A stretch of DNA of 64,000 bases from Molanna angustata. Taxonomy: Eukaryota; Arthropoda; Insecta; Trichoptera; Molannidae. Below, piece after piece: positions 14,331 through 26,533 of the stretch; the first letter of the stretch is position 1; each line of letters starts with the position of its first letter. The translations under genes were made by a program, and so were the position numbers. The notes beneath the pieces were generated by a model. It was given only the letters and a program-made list of their open reading frames with translations. It did not search any database and was not told the DNA's origin. The stretch spans positions 29,177,388 to 29,241,387 of the forward strand of contig OY754969.1 in NCBI GenBank assembly GCA_963576475.1, in the 5' to 3' direction.

Positions 14331-16040
14331 TATTATGTACAAGAAGATAAATAAATAATTAAAACTTTTTCGGAAATAAACAAAATAATCATAAAAAACA
14401 CTTTTTATAATTTGCTGCCTTCTGTTTCTTTTGAGACCAGCCCCCCTAGACAACATATCATTTAGCTCAAGAAAAGAAACAAGAAAGATAACTCAGTGTA
14501 TGAAAGTGACAGTTGCCAGTCACATGACTACTGTCACTTCCATACATTGAGTTATCTTTGTATGGACCGAAAACTGGAATAGATGGAAAGTTGAAAAACT
14601 GCAACAATTAAGGAATCCTTGATAGGCTACCGCAGAGAAGGAAGAACAGCTGGACCTCCTACTCCCATGGTCGTCCTCCTTTACAAACAGGTCATATAAA
14701 CTAGCAATTATATGGTTCGATAATTGTAATATGTTGATTGATTTATGTAGATATTTTTTGTAATTTATATTACAAAGCATCTTTGGTCACATATTTTACA
14801 GAAAATAAGTAAAATATTTCTTCTAGTCCTTTAATTGAGAGTAATCTTTCTATAACATATGTACATGTACCTATAAAATATTATACCTATTACTAATCAC
14901 GATAATATTTTAAGCTTACATACCTATAATTTATGTATGGAGTGGGTATTTAGTTTATATTCTGTATTTAATTTTTACTTCGTACATTGTGAGCTTCAAT
15001 TTGAATAAAAATAAAATAATATTTTTTAATTTTGTCAATACTGACGGTGTTGAATATGTAGAATTCCATAATAATGGGTATTTTAAATCAAACAAATGAT
15101 TTGGTCTACATACGAAATTATTGGAAACAATAGATTTTTTATTGAAAGATTTCTTAAACATTTATAATATTGAATTTTAGATTTAAGCGACATAGACAGC
15201 GCAACGTTTATAATGTAGACCTCCATAATTTTATTGCACATAAGAAAAAGAAAGATGAACTAATTTAGCCCTAATTTTAGCAAGACCTTTTCTACTTTTA
15301 AGACTTTTTTAAGTCAATTTCAAAATTTATCTGTATCTGTTTTTTCGATAACTTATTTCTTTTTACACAATGTGATTTTTTTATATTATTTTATTTTTAT
15401 TAGTAGACAAAGCCGTTACAAGATGGAAACGATGGAAATGTATTGAATATTGAAAAAAACAATCATGTAGCATAAAAGAGTTAATAAATGTAAAATAATA
15501 TATTTTAATTCGTTTTAGTTAAATATGGCTACAACATAATAGTACCACATGCAATTCTTTGAATAAATAAGCATGGTTGAGAGCAGTGTAAATATTTAGT
15601 GTTATGGTGGTTCCTATTTAACAGACGATGGTAAACCAAGTAAATAATATTTGATTTCATCCCATATTATATACCCTCATTCCGTCACCCTCCAACAATA
15701 CGGTGTTTTGATACAAATTCAACACAAAATATAGGGGTTCAACTAGATCACATTCCAAGCTTTTTCAGGGGGTGACTCCAAATGCGGAGATTTATCGTGT
15801 CAGTCTAATACAATTTTGTAAATAAAAGAAATTCAGAACGATAAATGCCTAGTGTAATGTGCAATATCGTAAATGTATGTTTTTTGGATCGCCTTAAGCA
15901 ACTATTTGTAGCTGAATATAAATATATTAAATTTTTTTTTTTTATTATTGAAACCAAACAAAATATATCAATATACAAACAATAAAAATATTACAAAAAA
16001 GTACAATTTAAATAAGTTATATGAAACATTTTTTATAGGA
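14331..16040. other. Unassigned AT-rich 1.7 kb with one hairpin
   Basis: No gene is recognised. The only structure noted is the 27-bp-arm inverted repeat at 14487-14556, listed separately. Confidence 0.5.
14487..14556. repeat. Strong inverted repeat (hairpin)
   Basis: Left arm 14487-14513 (GATAACTCAGTGTATG...) and right arm 14530-14556 are inverse complements over 27 bp with about two mismatches, separated by a 16-bp loop. It could be the core of a small MITE or a hairpin RNA precursor; the sequence alone does not decide. Confidence 0.85.
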
Positions 16041-16440
16041 TTATTTGGTATATACCACCTCACTAGGCTGAGCCTGTACCGAGGTGGCAGAAATTTTTTT
16101 TTTTGCGTTATATCTGACAGAAAAATATTAAACTTGTATTTAACTAAAACTTGTTATAAAATATACCTATTATAAAAATATAATATAAACTATTGTAGCT
16201 TGATCATGTTTCCGCAGTATATAATGCCCTTGTTTCTAATCCATGTTTCTATTGTTTTCTTGTGTTTCAAATTATTCATCAACTGTATGTCCGTTATTTC
16301 ACTTTTTATCTTATTAAAAATTTTTGGAGCTAAATAATAGTAATGTCTTTGTCCGAATGTCGTGTTTTTCTTTGGAGTCATGAGAAAATTCTCGTAATTG
16401 TGTTGCGGTGTATAATGCGGTGTATAAATTACAACAGGAT
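16041..16440 (-). mobile_element. CR1/L2-like LINE 3' fragment
   Basis: The minus frame 16381-16190 and its upstream continuation encode a LINE ORF2 C-terminal segment with TTFGQRHYYYLAPKIFNKI, the GQR...APK.(F/Y)N pattern seen at 42829 (plus) and 50143 (minus). Downstream is a 3' UTR stem-loop (16055-16061 with 16081-16087), and an AT-rich tail follows. It is 5'-truncated. Confidence 0.75.
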
Positions 16441-16804
16441 TTTAAAAATTGTCTTCATCGCTTCAACATTACATCTTCTGGTCATGTCGATTTCGTAAAT
16501 ATCTGTAGCCCTACTCAAATCCTATCGCAATTTAGAATCTTCGCTTAGAACTTACCTACATACCTATCACCGCCTGCGTACATTCAACAACGATAAAAAT
16601 ATACCTACCTACCGCCTTTCTACATTATAATGGTAGGTTCTTAGCATAAATTCGAAATTGGTATCGGATTTAAAAGTCAAGAGTATGGCTACTGGACCAA
16701 CGTTCAGAACATAATAATTCTGTGCGACAGTGCCACATAATTATAGCTACTCGATTGATACTTTTAATAAAATAAAACATTTTCATTAAAGTGAAATTAA
16801 ACAT
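16441..16804. other. Unassigned spacer
   Basis: About 360 bp with repeated CCTACCTAC-like motifs; no gene is recognised. Confidence 0.4.
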
Positions 16805-16975
16805 TATTTATTTGTTTATTTATTAGGCAATTCACACAATATTGTATGATTTGTGCCATAATTGTATTCACAGAACACTCAAACTTAAATATAAACAAGA
16901 CATACACTATGAACAGTATCAAATAAAAGAAAGTCACTTAACACTAAAAATAAATATAAAATATCAAAAAGTACA

Positions 16976-19900
16976 TTACAGAAGGATATTATTTTTAAGA
17001 ATAAATTTTATTAGCTTACGATACACATTATTTTTTTTGAGAGCTAGGAGGTGAGCAACATTAAAAGGTCTAGAGATTTCACTAAATTCGTTGTAAAGAT
17101 TACCAGAAGACTGGATTGGGCACGAAAAGAACAGATGATCCAACGTTTCTATGTCGGTATTGCATTCACATACATCACTATCGACTATTTTAATTTTATT
17201 TAAATGACATGCAATTAGACAGTGACCAATTCTCATGCGACAAATTATTGAAATTTCTTTTTTTGAAAATTTAACATCGTTGTACCAAGGTCTTCTTGGA
17301 ATTATATTGTTTTGAATAGATTTGTAAAATGATCCTTTGGTTTCAGACAGCCAATCAGAGTTCCATTGATTCCATATTGAGTTTTTTAAAGAGCGAATCA
17401 GATCAGAATTAGGTAAAGAAAATGATTTTGCTACAACGCCTGAAGAAACTGCAGACTTAGCATCAGTATCGGCAATTTCGTTACCAATAATACCTACATG
17501 AGCAGGGATCCAAGCAATCGAAATATTTTTGTCATTTTTCAAGGATGATAATAAAGACTTAATTGAGCATATTAAATCGTTATCTGGGACTTTGGAGACA
17601 TTATTTTTAATGAGTTTAATAGCAATGAGTGAATCTGTTAGTATTAAAATATCAGGAGAATATAAGTTTTGGGAGATAACAAGGGCTTCTTTTATAGCAA
17701 AGCATTCTGCGGTAAAGACGGACGTTTCTGGTGGCAATTTAAATTTATAAGATTTATTGAGTGAAGGAATAGAAATGGCAGCTCCAGAATATCCATTTGA
17801 TTCGAGTTTGGAACCGTCTGTGTATAAGCAAATAGCTGATGGCCAATGTGAGGAAATTATGTTTTTAAACATTTTATTAATATTATTTGAATCACAATGT
17901 GACGATTTGTCTAAACCTATGTTTTCAAATGAATTAATAGGCACAGTTATGGCCTTATATGATAATTGATAATATGGCAGGATTGGTGAAAAGGTAAACG
18001 GAGGAATTTTAGAAGAAAGTGAAAAATAACTTTTACATAAAAGAGGGGGGGATTTATTTTTCCAAAAGTTATTCGATTGAGTAATTGAATAGAGTGTAGC
18101 CAATTTATTAGGGAGAGGGTGGGTACTCAAACGAAGTCTTTTAGAAATGAATTTATCTGATAACAGTTGTCTTCTGAGGGAAAGGGGCATATCAGAATTT
18201 TCAATTTGAAGAGAGTTAATGGGCGAGGAGGACATAGCACCAATTATTAATCGTAAGCATTTTGACTGTAATTTTTCAAGATTAAATTTGAGATATATTG
18301 GTAGAGGATCCCATAAAAAACTGCCGTAGTCCATGTGACTACGGATGAGAGTATTGTAAAGAAGTTTCATTGTAGATGGATGAGCACTCCACCACACCTT
18401 TGTAACTGCACGAAGAACATTTATGTTTCGTTCACATTTTGAAATAATAAAATCAATGTAAGGTTTCCATGATAATTTACGATGGAGGATTATACCAAGA
18501 AATTTAACAGTCTCAAAAATTGGAATCGGTATACGGTCAATTTGGATAGATATATTAGGTATTTCATGTTTTTTGGAGAAGACCACAACTTGACTTTTAT
18601 GCGGAGCAAGTTCAAGACCATTTATATTAAGCCATTCATTAAGACACTTAAGGGCAATGTTAAAATTCTTTAAAGCTGTATCAATATTTTTCATAGAAAG
18701 ATATAAAACAACATCATCAGCATACATTAGAATAGAACAGAGGCCTTCAACACATATGTGTATGTCATGGCAATATATGTTAAAGAGGATGGGACTTAAA
18801 ACTGACCCTTGAGGTAAACCTTTCCAAATAGTACGGAGTTTGTCTTCGTTGGAGTTCAGAATTTATATTATTCTTTCTGAAAAAATATTGTGTATGAGTT
18901 GGGATATTTTTCTAGGAATTCCAATTTTAAACAATTTTTCTTGGAGTAAAAAAAGATTAACATTATCATATGCACTAGTTATATCCAAAAATGCAGCTAA
19001 AGTAAACTGTTGTTTTGTATATGCAATTTGAATGTCAGTAGTCAAAATACTGATATTATCCAAACAGGATTTAGATTTTCGGAAGCCAAACTGAATTGGA
19101 GAAAGCAACATTTTACTTTCCACAAACCAGTCTATTCTGTTTTTAATCAAATGTTCTAGTAATTTTAGAAAACATGATGACAAAGCAATAGGGCGATAAG
19201 AAGACCCTATTGTTGGGTCTTACCAGGCTTAAGAATGGGCAGAATTAAGTGAGTTTTCCAGGATTTAGGTATATAGCCAGATTGAAATATGAAATTATAA
19301 ATATCTAAAAGGAAAGATTTGAATTTGAGGGGAGAGTGTTGAATAAAAGAATAAGGGATGTTATCGATTCCAGGGGTATTACTGTGAACTGTTTTAAGAG
19401 GAATTAACAATTCTTCCATAGTAAAAGGGGCGCAAAACCAGGAGGAAGAAGGCTCTATGCTCGCATAATATTTAATTTCGTTTAAATTAGGGGCATAAAG
19501 AGGGGCCAGTCTATCTAAGAATGACTCAATCCAGGTGTTCGTACAAGCATGTTGAATTTTAGAAGAATAAGCCGATCTAAATCTGCGGATTTTTTCCCAG
19601 ACATATGAAATGGGAGAATCTGGTGAGAGGGAATTGCAAAAGTCAATCCGCCCTTTTCGTTTTTTCTTACGAAGAAATAACTTTACTTTCGCTTGGATCA
19701 TCTTAACCGCCAAATAATTATCTAGGGACATGTTTTTCCTATATTTATGCATAGCCTCTTTTCTTAATTTTATAATATTGGAGCATTCTTCATCCCACCA
19801 TGGAGCTTGTGGGGTATGCCTGGAGAATTTTTTGCATAAGGGAATGGCTGAGTCGGCCGCAATTTCTAAAGTATGTATCAGATTGGACAATGCAATGGGA

Positions 19901-20703
19901 ATCTGAGAGATATCAGAAAGTGAGTTAAGAGGAATAATCGAATCTAATTTTGATTCTATTAACTGAGAAAATTTTGACCAATTTGCTTTGTTCAGATCAT
20001 GTTTTTTACGGGTATACAAAGGTTCTCGTGGATTTGAAAGAGATGAATTTAAAATAATGGGGTAATGATCGCTAGATAATGAGTCATAAATGATACTCCA
20101 TGCAGTGGAAGATGCTAAGTTAGTAGTACGAATTGAAAGATCAACTGCACTGAGATTTTGATTAGGGTTGCTCAATCTTGTGTGAGACCCATCGTTCATG
20201 ATAAATAAATTATTATCATCAATAAAATTTAATATTGATATTCCATTTGAGTCTGAAATAGAACATCCCCATGAGGTGGAATGGGCATTGAAATCGCCAA
20301 GGATATAAAAATCTGATGAGAGAGATGATATAACTGCATTCCAATAATTTACATCAAAATGAGTTTTAGGTGGAATATAGACGGATAAGAAAGATATATT
20401 ATTATAAGTAATACCAACAACTTGATAAGAAGGGTGGGGATTTAAATTAATCTTATTAAAAAAAAGAGAAGATTTGATAAGAACGGCGGATCCTCCATAA
20501 GAATCGGATCGATCATCGCGGATGCAAGAGAATCCAGGGAATTTATAATGAATACCTGGAGTGAACCAAGTCTCCGAGATTGCTGCAATAGTAATATTAT
20601 ATTTCGTTAATAAATATAAAATATCTGATTTATTACTCACTGTGCTTCTACAGTTCCACTGTAAAATGTTTAAAGGATTATGGGTTTTGTGATTTTGAAC
20701 CAT
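16976..20703 (-). pseudogene. LINE ORF2: endonuclease, reverse transcriptase, RNase H (two lesions)
   Basis: Segment 20703-19207 holds the APE-type endonuclease: LQWNCRS (about residue 14), ISETW with the catalytic Glu (about 44), ILGDFNAHS (about 135-140) and SSDHYPI (about 210), then the start of the polymerase ending KPGKTQQ. A one-base frameshift near 19205 interrupts it. The polymerase continues at 19183 (YRPIALSS context, FLDITSAYD of motif A) to an in-frame stop at 18863-18865. It resumes in the same frame with GLPQGSVLSPILF and the YADDVV catalytic motif (at 18727). A RNase H domain follows with LYTDGSK, AECFAIKEA, LTDSLIA and HVGIIGNEIAD, so all four acidic positions are present. A cysteine/histidine region (CECNTDIETLDHLFFSC) ends the protein. 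A functional protein would need both lesions absent. Confidence 0.92.
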
Positions 20704-22032
20704 TTTTTAAAAAAGAATTTAAAAGCGGGATAAGATTGGCAACGTTGGACGGTAAATTAAAATTTGATTTAGAAATTAAACTAATAAGAATTTGCGTAAT
20801 TAAATATACAACAGAATGGGTATCATCTTGGAAAATATTTTCTTGGACTTCATTAGATGCAGAAGCAGTTGACTGGCTTAAAACAGTGCATCCATTTGTA
20901 GGATGGCTAGCTTCACCATTTGAATACGACATGCACTTGTTTATTTCTTTAATATTAATATGAGGAATTGTCTGTTTTTGAGTTTCCGATGACATTTTAG
21001 TGTATATTGTTTTTTTAAAACTTTGATTATTGTTCAATTGGTTATTAGTTACTTCAGAATAGCTTTTCACAGAAGTTGGGAAGAGTTGAGATGCTTGCAG
21101 ATATGATATATTTTTTGTAGCCATTGAATATTTAATATTTTTTTGCCGAGCGAATTCCGGGCACATTGGGCTTGTAGCTGAATGAGATCCTGAACAGTTT
21201 ATACACTTTAAAAAGTCCACCACTTGGCAAACTTCTCCAAGGTGACTATCTCCACATTTGAAGCAGCGAATAATAGAACGACACTGAATCTTCGTGTGAC
21301 CAAAGCGACAACAGCGGTAACATTGTATTGTTGGAAATATATAAGTTTCAACTTTCAGAGAGTTATAAAAAAGGTAAACATACTCTGGGAGATTTTGTCC
21401 TTCGAACGCTAAGACAACAGATTGCGATGGTTTCCACATTGTTTCTCCTGATGATTTATCTTTAAAATTGAGGCGTCTTGCTTTTAAAATCTTCCCAATA
21501 TGGTTTGGTACTGCACAATTTTCTATAATATCGTCAATCGAAAAGTCTGTTGAAATACCACGAATCAAACCCATTTTTGTCACCTTGAATCTAGGTATAT
21601 AGGCCTTTAAATTATTTATTTTTAAAAAATGGTTGTCGTGAATTGATTCGCACTCTTAGCATATTTGAAAGTAATTGAGATTTTATTTCTCCCTTCTGAT
21701 TTTACTCCACCCGGAGAAATATTTTTGATGTTATGTTTAATAAGGATATTACCAATTTTCATTGGGTGAATATTCTTGCTAGAGTCAATATCTTGAACGA
21801 AAACAATGTAAGGCCCAGGCGAATTTTCCAGGTATTGGTTTTCAATTTCACTATGAGTATTGTACAATTTTTCCGGAGAACTATTTAAATTTGGAGCTTT
21901 AGACGGATGGATAATGTCAGAATTATTTGTGTTAGGTCTCTTGTTGTTTTGTTTAGGTGGCGTTGACATGTCAGATTTTTTAACACTTGGACTTGGTCCC
22001 GGATCAGGTGGAATATCCAAATCCATATTCAT
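20678..22032 (-). pseudogene. LINE ORF1, gag-like zinc-knuckle protein (frameshifted)
   Basis: The nucleic-acid chaperone/gag-like protein of the element. The first part runs from the ATG at 22032 to a stop at 21622 (136 codons, Pro/Ser/Asn-rich N-terminus). The remainder continues in another frame to 20678. The break lies at about 21610-21625, where the AT-rich ACAACCATTTTTTAAA tract has lost the frame. The second part has three cysteine-rich knuckles typical of LINE ORF1: CYRCCRFGHTKIQC, CFKCGDSHLGEVC and CINCSGSHSATSPMC. Its C-terminus overlaps the start of ORF2 by 26 bp, as in many non-LTR elements. The ORF1 protein normally binds element RNA in the ribonucleoprotein. Confidence 0.88.
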
Positions 22033-22180
22033 GGATAATGAACGGATACAAAATAAAACTCACAATAATGAAATTAGTGCACAATAAATATAAAATACAC
22101 TTATATTTTAGTAAAAAACAATATTTTTTTCAGAGCGAATATAAACACAATGTTGTTGACAACCCGGTTGTTATGCGACC

Positions 22181-22469
22181 CCCATTTTCTTAATAAGAAA
22201 AATCGTTTTGGTTAAGAAAATGATTCAATATTATGTACCACTTCATTTATTAGTCACCAACTAGATTGGACACATGCTTCAGAATGTAACAAGAAAGAAA
22301 TATAAGTCAATATAATGGAAATGTGATTTTTTTGGAATATAGTGAAACAGATTTATTTCTTAATTAGCTATGGAGTTTCATATAATAGTCTCTTGAGAAA
22401 TCAAAATGATACGCCAATAAATAGATTGTTTAAAACATGACAATTACCTTTTATCATCGACGAAATGTC
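22181..22469. other. Unassigned spacer
   Basis: Just under 300 bp between the LINE and a SINE. No gene is recognised. Confidence 0.4.
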
Positions 22470-22683
22470 GGCTTCGTAGCTCAGTTGGTAAGGTATCTGA
22501 CTGCTGATCTAAAGGTCCCGGGTTCGATTCTCGGTGAAAACACAGTTTCAATTGTGTTTTCAGTTTGGATCTGTGAGACAATTAATATTGTAAGTGTCCA
22601 GAAGGTGTGGCAAAATGTTATAGGGTGCGTGTTTAATTCATATTTGATATATTGCATATTATTGATTTTTTTGTTGACCTAAG
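22470..22683 (+). mobile_element. tRNA-derived SINE, family A
   Basis: The tRNA-like head has A box TAGCTCAGTTGGT at 22478 and B box GGTTCGATTC about 40 bp later. The body (GGATCTGTGAGACAATTAA, CAGAAGGTGTGGCAAAATG, GGTGCGTGTTTAATTCAT) is shared with copies at 45748-45965 (-), 48516-48702 (-) and 61732-61941 (+). The element is about 215 bp. RNA polymerase III would start at the head. It is not a tRNA gene, because the acceptor stem is not closed. Confidence 0.85.
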
Positions 22684-23592
22684 ATTTGTTTATAAGTTGC
22701 TTTATTTTTTCGATGGTAGAATGTCTTTACTTATTTATTTGTTTGTTGATTGCTTTCAAATTGGGTTACTTTTTTTCATTACTTAGATACTATGAGTATA
22801 ATTCTTATTTTTTATTCCAATATTACAATTACAATCATGTAGCTTGAAAATAAAAAAATAAAATTATAAATTACATGTTCAAAAAACTATAAGTTCCTGT
22901 ATGTATTTTACTATGGAAAAATAAATAAATTATTATTATTATTATTGAACCTGTTATTTCCAAGAGGAGTAAAAAAAAATGAAATAAAAAAAGAGAAAAA
23001 GATTAATACGAAGCAATTTAGCGTAGATTCAAACCATTTTTATCTGCCTCCAAGAGGGGTCATTTTATAGGCAGACATTATCTGAAATACAAAATATATG
23101 ATGTAAGTATATCTAATTTCCAGTGGATACGGAGACAAAAGAATTGGTATAGAAAGTGAAGATAGGGGAGCAATATCGGCAACATCACCGAGGGGTTGGT
23201 TCAGTCAACAACTATTATAATTCACCCCCCAACACCCTGCACTATGCACTTTGCAATGACAGTAATCATTCGCGTAATGCTTATTATACGGTTAACGTGA
23301 TTAATGGCGATATTGGACGGGGTAGAGGGTTGAATTAGACTACAATTTTATATGATTCACAATTAATAAATAATATTATTTAATGGTTATTGAATATTTA
23401 CATATATGGACGTAAGAAAACACGCGGACGTTTTTTGATTGGTCGGTATAAATGTAAAACCGCCCCCTCCATTGTCCATTGCACGACGAAAATTCTCAAG
23501 TCATTTTCCGGAAATTATACCTACAGAAACATGCAAAACTTTGTCACTTCAAAAATTAACATTCAGGAGTCATAAAAAAACCAAGATAATAT
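22684..23592. other. Unassigned sequence
   Basis: Contains a short ATT microsatellite (about 22930-22947) and a moderately GC segment at 23440-23520. The latter (CGACGAAAATTCTCAAGTCA) recurs diverged near 33065-33085, suggesting an uncharacterised dispersed repeat. No gene is seen. Confidence 0.45.
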
Positions 23593-23650
23593 TGCGCTGG
23601 GCTAGTAGTCTAGTGGTCCCGAGTTCTAATCCTGCCGATTTCGTTTATTA
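23593..23650 (+). mobile_element. SINE family D fragment
   Basis: GCGCTGGGCTAGTAGTCTAG followed by GAGTTCTAATCCTGCCGATT corresponds to the middle of the SINE D head seen (inverted) at 578-650, with an internal deletion. Confidence 0.55.
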
Positions 23651-23899
23651 ACATTTATTCTTAGTTTTGGGAATGTATGAGGGTGTTTAAGTTCTTGGAG
23701 GACATTCTTTAATTAAAAACAATATTGAGTAGGTAAGCTTTTTTTCTTTTAGAGAATTCATCAATTAGTACTACAAAATTAAATTTATTAATTAAAAAAA
23801 ATATAGTTACTAAGGCTGGGTTGTTACAAGAAAAGTATCAGTAATAGTATATTCAAACTACTTTGAATTCATAAAATTGTTCATAACCTTTGGTTGTTT

Positions 23900-25135
23900 C
23901 GTTGAAATATTTGTATATATAGAACCTTCAAAAATTACACTGATAAGGTAAGCGTACCGAATACAAGTGATTTTGGAATACCTCAAGGCACAATCTTGGG
24001 CCCTCTTTTGTTCATCTTATATGTAAATGATATATTTAATTTGACAATATCAGGAAAACTTGTTTCATATGCAGACGATACGGCAATTGTTTTTCAGGCA
24101 AATTCATGGAATGAGCTTGAAGAAAATGCTAACACTGATATAAATTTATTAAAAGAATGGTTTGACAATAATATATTGACCCTGAATATTGAGAAAACTT
24201 ATTATATACCTTTTACCATAAACAAGAAAATACCTCCCATTGCATTAAATATTAAAATTCATTCAAAAAATTGTTCTACAAAAGTATTGACATGTAAAAA
24301 TAACGATTGTCTATATATAACAAATAAAAATGAAATTAAATATTTAGGAGTAATAATTGACAGTAACCTTAAATAGAAAACTCAAATAAATAACACTATA
24401 AACAGATTAAGAAAGCTTATTTACATATTTATTAACCTTTGAAACATTCTCAACTTAAAATTACTTAAAAATGTGTATTACGCTTTCGCCCATTCAATAA
24501 TGCAATATGGCATTGTTGCATGGGGGGGGGGGGCGTATAAAACATCCATTTTGCCTCTAGAAATTACACAAAGGTTGATAATAAAAATTATAAATAAAAA
24601 ACCATCTGACTACCCAACTTTGCAACTATTTCGTGAATTCAAGTGCCATCTTTTAAAAATATTTATAAAAAAAATGTGCTATTTCAAATACATAAGGACA
24701 TTGGAAGGTCGCACCATGCCTTTGTACGTGTGGCGAGTGATAGACATAATATAGTGGGTCAACTGTGTACCCCATTAACACATACAAGTTTTGCACAGCA
24801 CTACTACACGTACAATGGGGTGGTGTGGTTCAACCAACTTGAAACAGATTTGAGACTGGCAATTGAACATAATGATTTTAAAAGAAAAATAAAGAATAAA
24901 TTAAACTTATTAAATTTGACTGATATGTAAATTATATTAACTTCTTTTTGTATAGTTAATAATTATGTATGTATAATTTTTTGTGTATTCTGTATTAAAT
25001 TGTCTCCTTTACACACGAGTGCTTGCACTCTAGTAAAGGGAAATATGTTTTGTCTTACTGTGCATCTTTTCTATATAATTTGTTTATTTTATATTTTGTA
25101 TATGTTATTGTGAATTTAATAAAAAAAAGGGTACT
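23900..25135 (+). mobile_element. CR1/L2-like LINE fragment with RT catalytic motif
   Basis: The frame 23996-24376 and its continuations encode the second half of a LINE reverse transcriptase: PQGTILGPLLFILYVNDIF, then SYADDTAIVF (catalytic YADD) and IKYLGVIIDSNLK. After an in-frame stop and a frameshift at a nine-G run near 24524-24532 comes the thumb and tail (AHSIMQYGIVAWGG, GVVWFNQLETDL). The 3' UTR holds a stem-loop (25006-25012 with 25033-25039) and ends in AATAAAAAAAAGG. The copy is 5'-truncated and broken, so it is inactive. Confidence 0.85.
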
Positions 25136-25136
25136 C

Positions 25137-25290
25137 AATAAGAAGGCATATTTTGTGAACGTTGCGCAAGCGCATAGAGTGATCAAGTAAACCAGCCGAT
25201 GACAGGTCGTAAGCCCTGTAGGTGCCTTGAGTTCCTGGTTCTTCTATAATAGTCCAGCTTCATATCTTTTGAGATGTTGCAAAGTTTGTC
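25137..25290 (+). repeat. Dispersed repeat family E
   Basis: GGTACTCAATAAGAAGGCAT, then GTGAACGTTGCGCAAGCGCA, CCAGCCGATGACAGGTCGTA and AGCCCTGTAGGTGCCTTGA. It is closely matched at 57957-58115 and in part at 9967-10031. No coding sequence or terminal repeats are evident. Confidence 0.8.
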
Positions 25291-25352
25291 AAAAAAATAC
25301 CGTTAGGTATATATTTATTTATTTATCTGTTTGCACATAATAAACAAATATA

Positions 25353-25402
25353 TTGCACTCTGGTGGGCTAATTGCCACTAGATAATTTCTTCCAACCAAC
25401 CA
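25353..25402 (-). repeat. LINE/SINE family B 3' tail fragment
   Basis: On the minus strand this gives GGTTGGAAGAAATTATC, then AATTAGCCCACCAGAG, a degenerate version of the shared 3' tail (see 43978-44020). Confidence 0.6.
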
Positions 25403-25529
25403 GATCACAAAGTATAACAAAATTATACTAATATGTACATCAATAAAAGAATGACAGTGAAAAACAGAAACAAAATAAGATAAAGCTGGTGTCCCCTACG
25501 TAGACATGTTAAAAAAACGCTAAGATAAA

Positions 25530-25680
25530 TATGCGTCCTGGGTTCAATTCCCAGCGGAGGAGAAATTTATTTAAATTTATTTCTCACGCAAATATTGCTT
25601 CTCTGGGCTGGAAACACTGGTTAGTTGGATGAAATTTCCATACAGCAATAAACTCGCCACTTGCGCAGGGTAAGTGATCA
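25530..25680 (+). mobile_element. SINE family B, 5'-truncated
   Basis: Starts within the tRNA-like head at GTCCTGGGTTCAATTCCCAG (B-box region), continues AAATTTATTTCTCACGCAAA and TGCTTCTCTGGGCTGGAAAC, and ends with the shared tail GCAATAAACTCGCCACTTGC. It matches 48180-48370 (+) and 62403-62600 (-). Confidence 0.8.
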
Positions 25681-26229
25681 TTTTTATAATTATTATTATT
25701 AAATAAAAACATTACATATAAAAATAGGATTGGAAAAGACAAAGAGAGGATATCGGAATCAGGTGTTTGAGGATAAATATTCCATCTTTAGTTTTTTCTT
25801 GAAAACACAGTGAGTCAGTTAAAAATATATCAAAACCATGAGATATTCAGATATTTTAAAATTGATCAACTCGAGTTGATGTCGCAATATTGTAATACAA
25901 ATAAGATTTTATAAAAATGTATTACGATTCGGTTCTGTGCAAATTGACCCATTAAATTATCTGAAATTTAAGCTCAACTTACAATTTAAATCCATTAATA
26001 TATTTCTTTGAAGTGACATGCGACACACACATTGTTATACCGACAAATTGCATATTATATCAATCTACATACTAATTCATTGAAAAATTCTACTTTCTTA
26101 TTTATTATGCATTTAAAAAATGGATCCCATTTATATTCTTAATTATTTTATTTTGAATAAATGCATAAACAATAAATGGTAGCGTGTTTTGGCTAATTAA
26201 TCATGATAGTATTTTTCTTCCTGTCAGTT
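25681..26229. other. Unassigned AT-rich sequence
   Basis: No gene or repeat end is recognised. Confidence 0.45.
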
Positions 26230-26520
26230 AGGACTATGCCCTGTTGTTCTCTGAACCTGCTCCTTGGAGGTGGATGTTCAGCTGTCCTTCTATTATTCTG
26301 AGAGTCTTTCTGAGGTGTCTACTACCTGCAGGATACTCGTCTGTTGCTATCCTCCCCACGTGATCTCTCCAGACGCGTTTTTTCGCTATTCCCCATCGCT
26401 CAGCATCTTCAACATCACAGATTATTTTTGTTTACGAACTCCTTGCTGTATCTCGGATGATGACTCTTGCGATTGGCCGTAGAGTCTTCATCTCCGTCTT
26501 CATAATATTTTTTAATTGTA
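26230..26520 (-). mobile_element. Retroelement ORF2 C-terminal fragment
   Basis: On the minus strand a frame reads KKRVWRDHVGRIATDE after CDVEDAERWGIA. This resembles the W..H..R segment at the C-terminus of RTE-like LINE proteins. The upstream part is in another frame with stops. It is a short broken remnant; family assignment is tentative. Confidence 0.45.
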
Positions 26521-26533
26521 CAGTATGAAAAAC

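Larger units (their letters stand above)
16805..22180 (-). mobile_element. Nearly full-length non-LTR retrotransposon (RNase H-bearing, I/R1/LOA-type)
   Basis: A 5.4 kb LINE on the minus strand. It has a 5' leader (about 22180-22033), a gag-like ORF1 (22032-20678), an overlapping ORF2 (20703-16976) with APE endonuclease, reverse transcriptase and RNase H domains, and a short 3' region ending in AATAAATAA-type repeats near 16805. A RNase H domain behind the polymerase is typical of the I, R1, LOA and related clades and is usually absent from Jockey and CR1; I cannot place it more precisely. Each ORF has one reading-frame break and ORF2 also has one stop, so this copy is dead but young. I did not find exact target-site duplications; the flanks share only an imperfect CATTTTC(T/A)TTAA-like stretch. 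Confidence 0.93.

Noticed and set aside
17529..17969. Plus-strand open frames across the LINE (also 18482-18673, 18840-19031, 20736-20963, 21860-22193)
   Set aside because: Antisense shadows of ORF1/ORF2 with no motif.
16780..22200. Target-site duplication of the large LINE (CATTTTC(T/A)TTAA-like)
   Set aside because: The two flanking stretches match imperfectly and the position of the 5' end is uncertain.
22470..22545. tRNA gene
   Set aside because: A and B boxes are present, but the acceptor stem does not close and the body is shared by other SINE copies.
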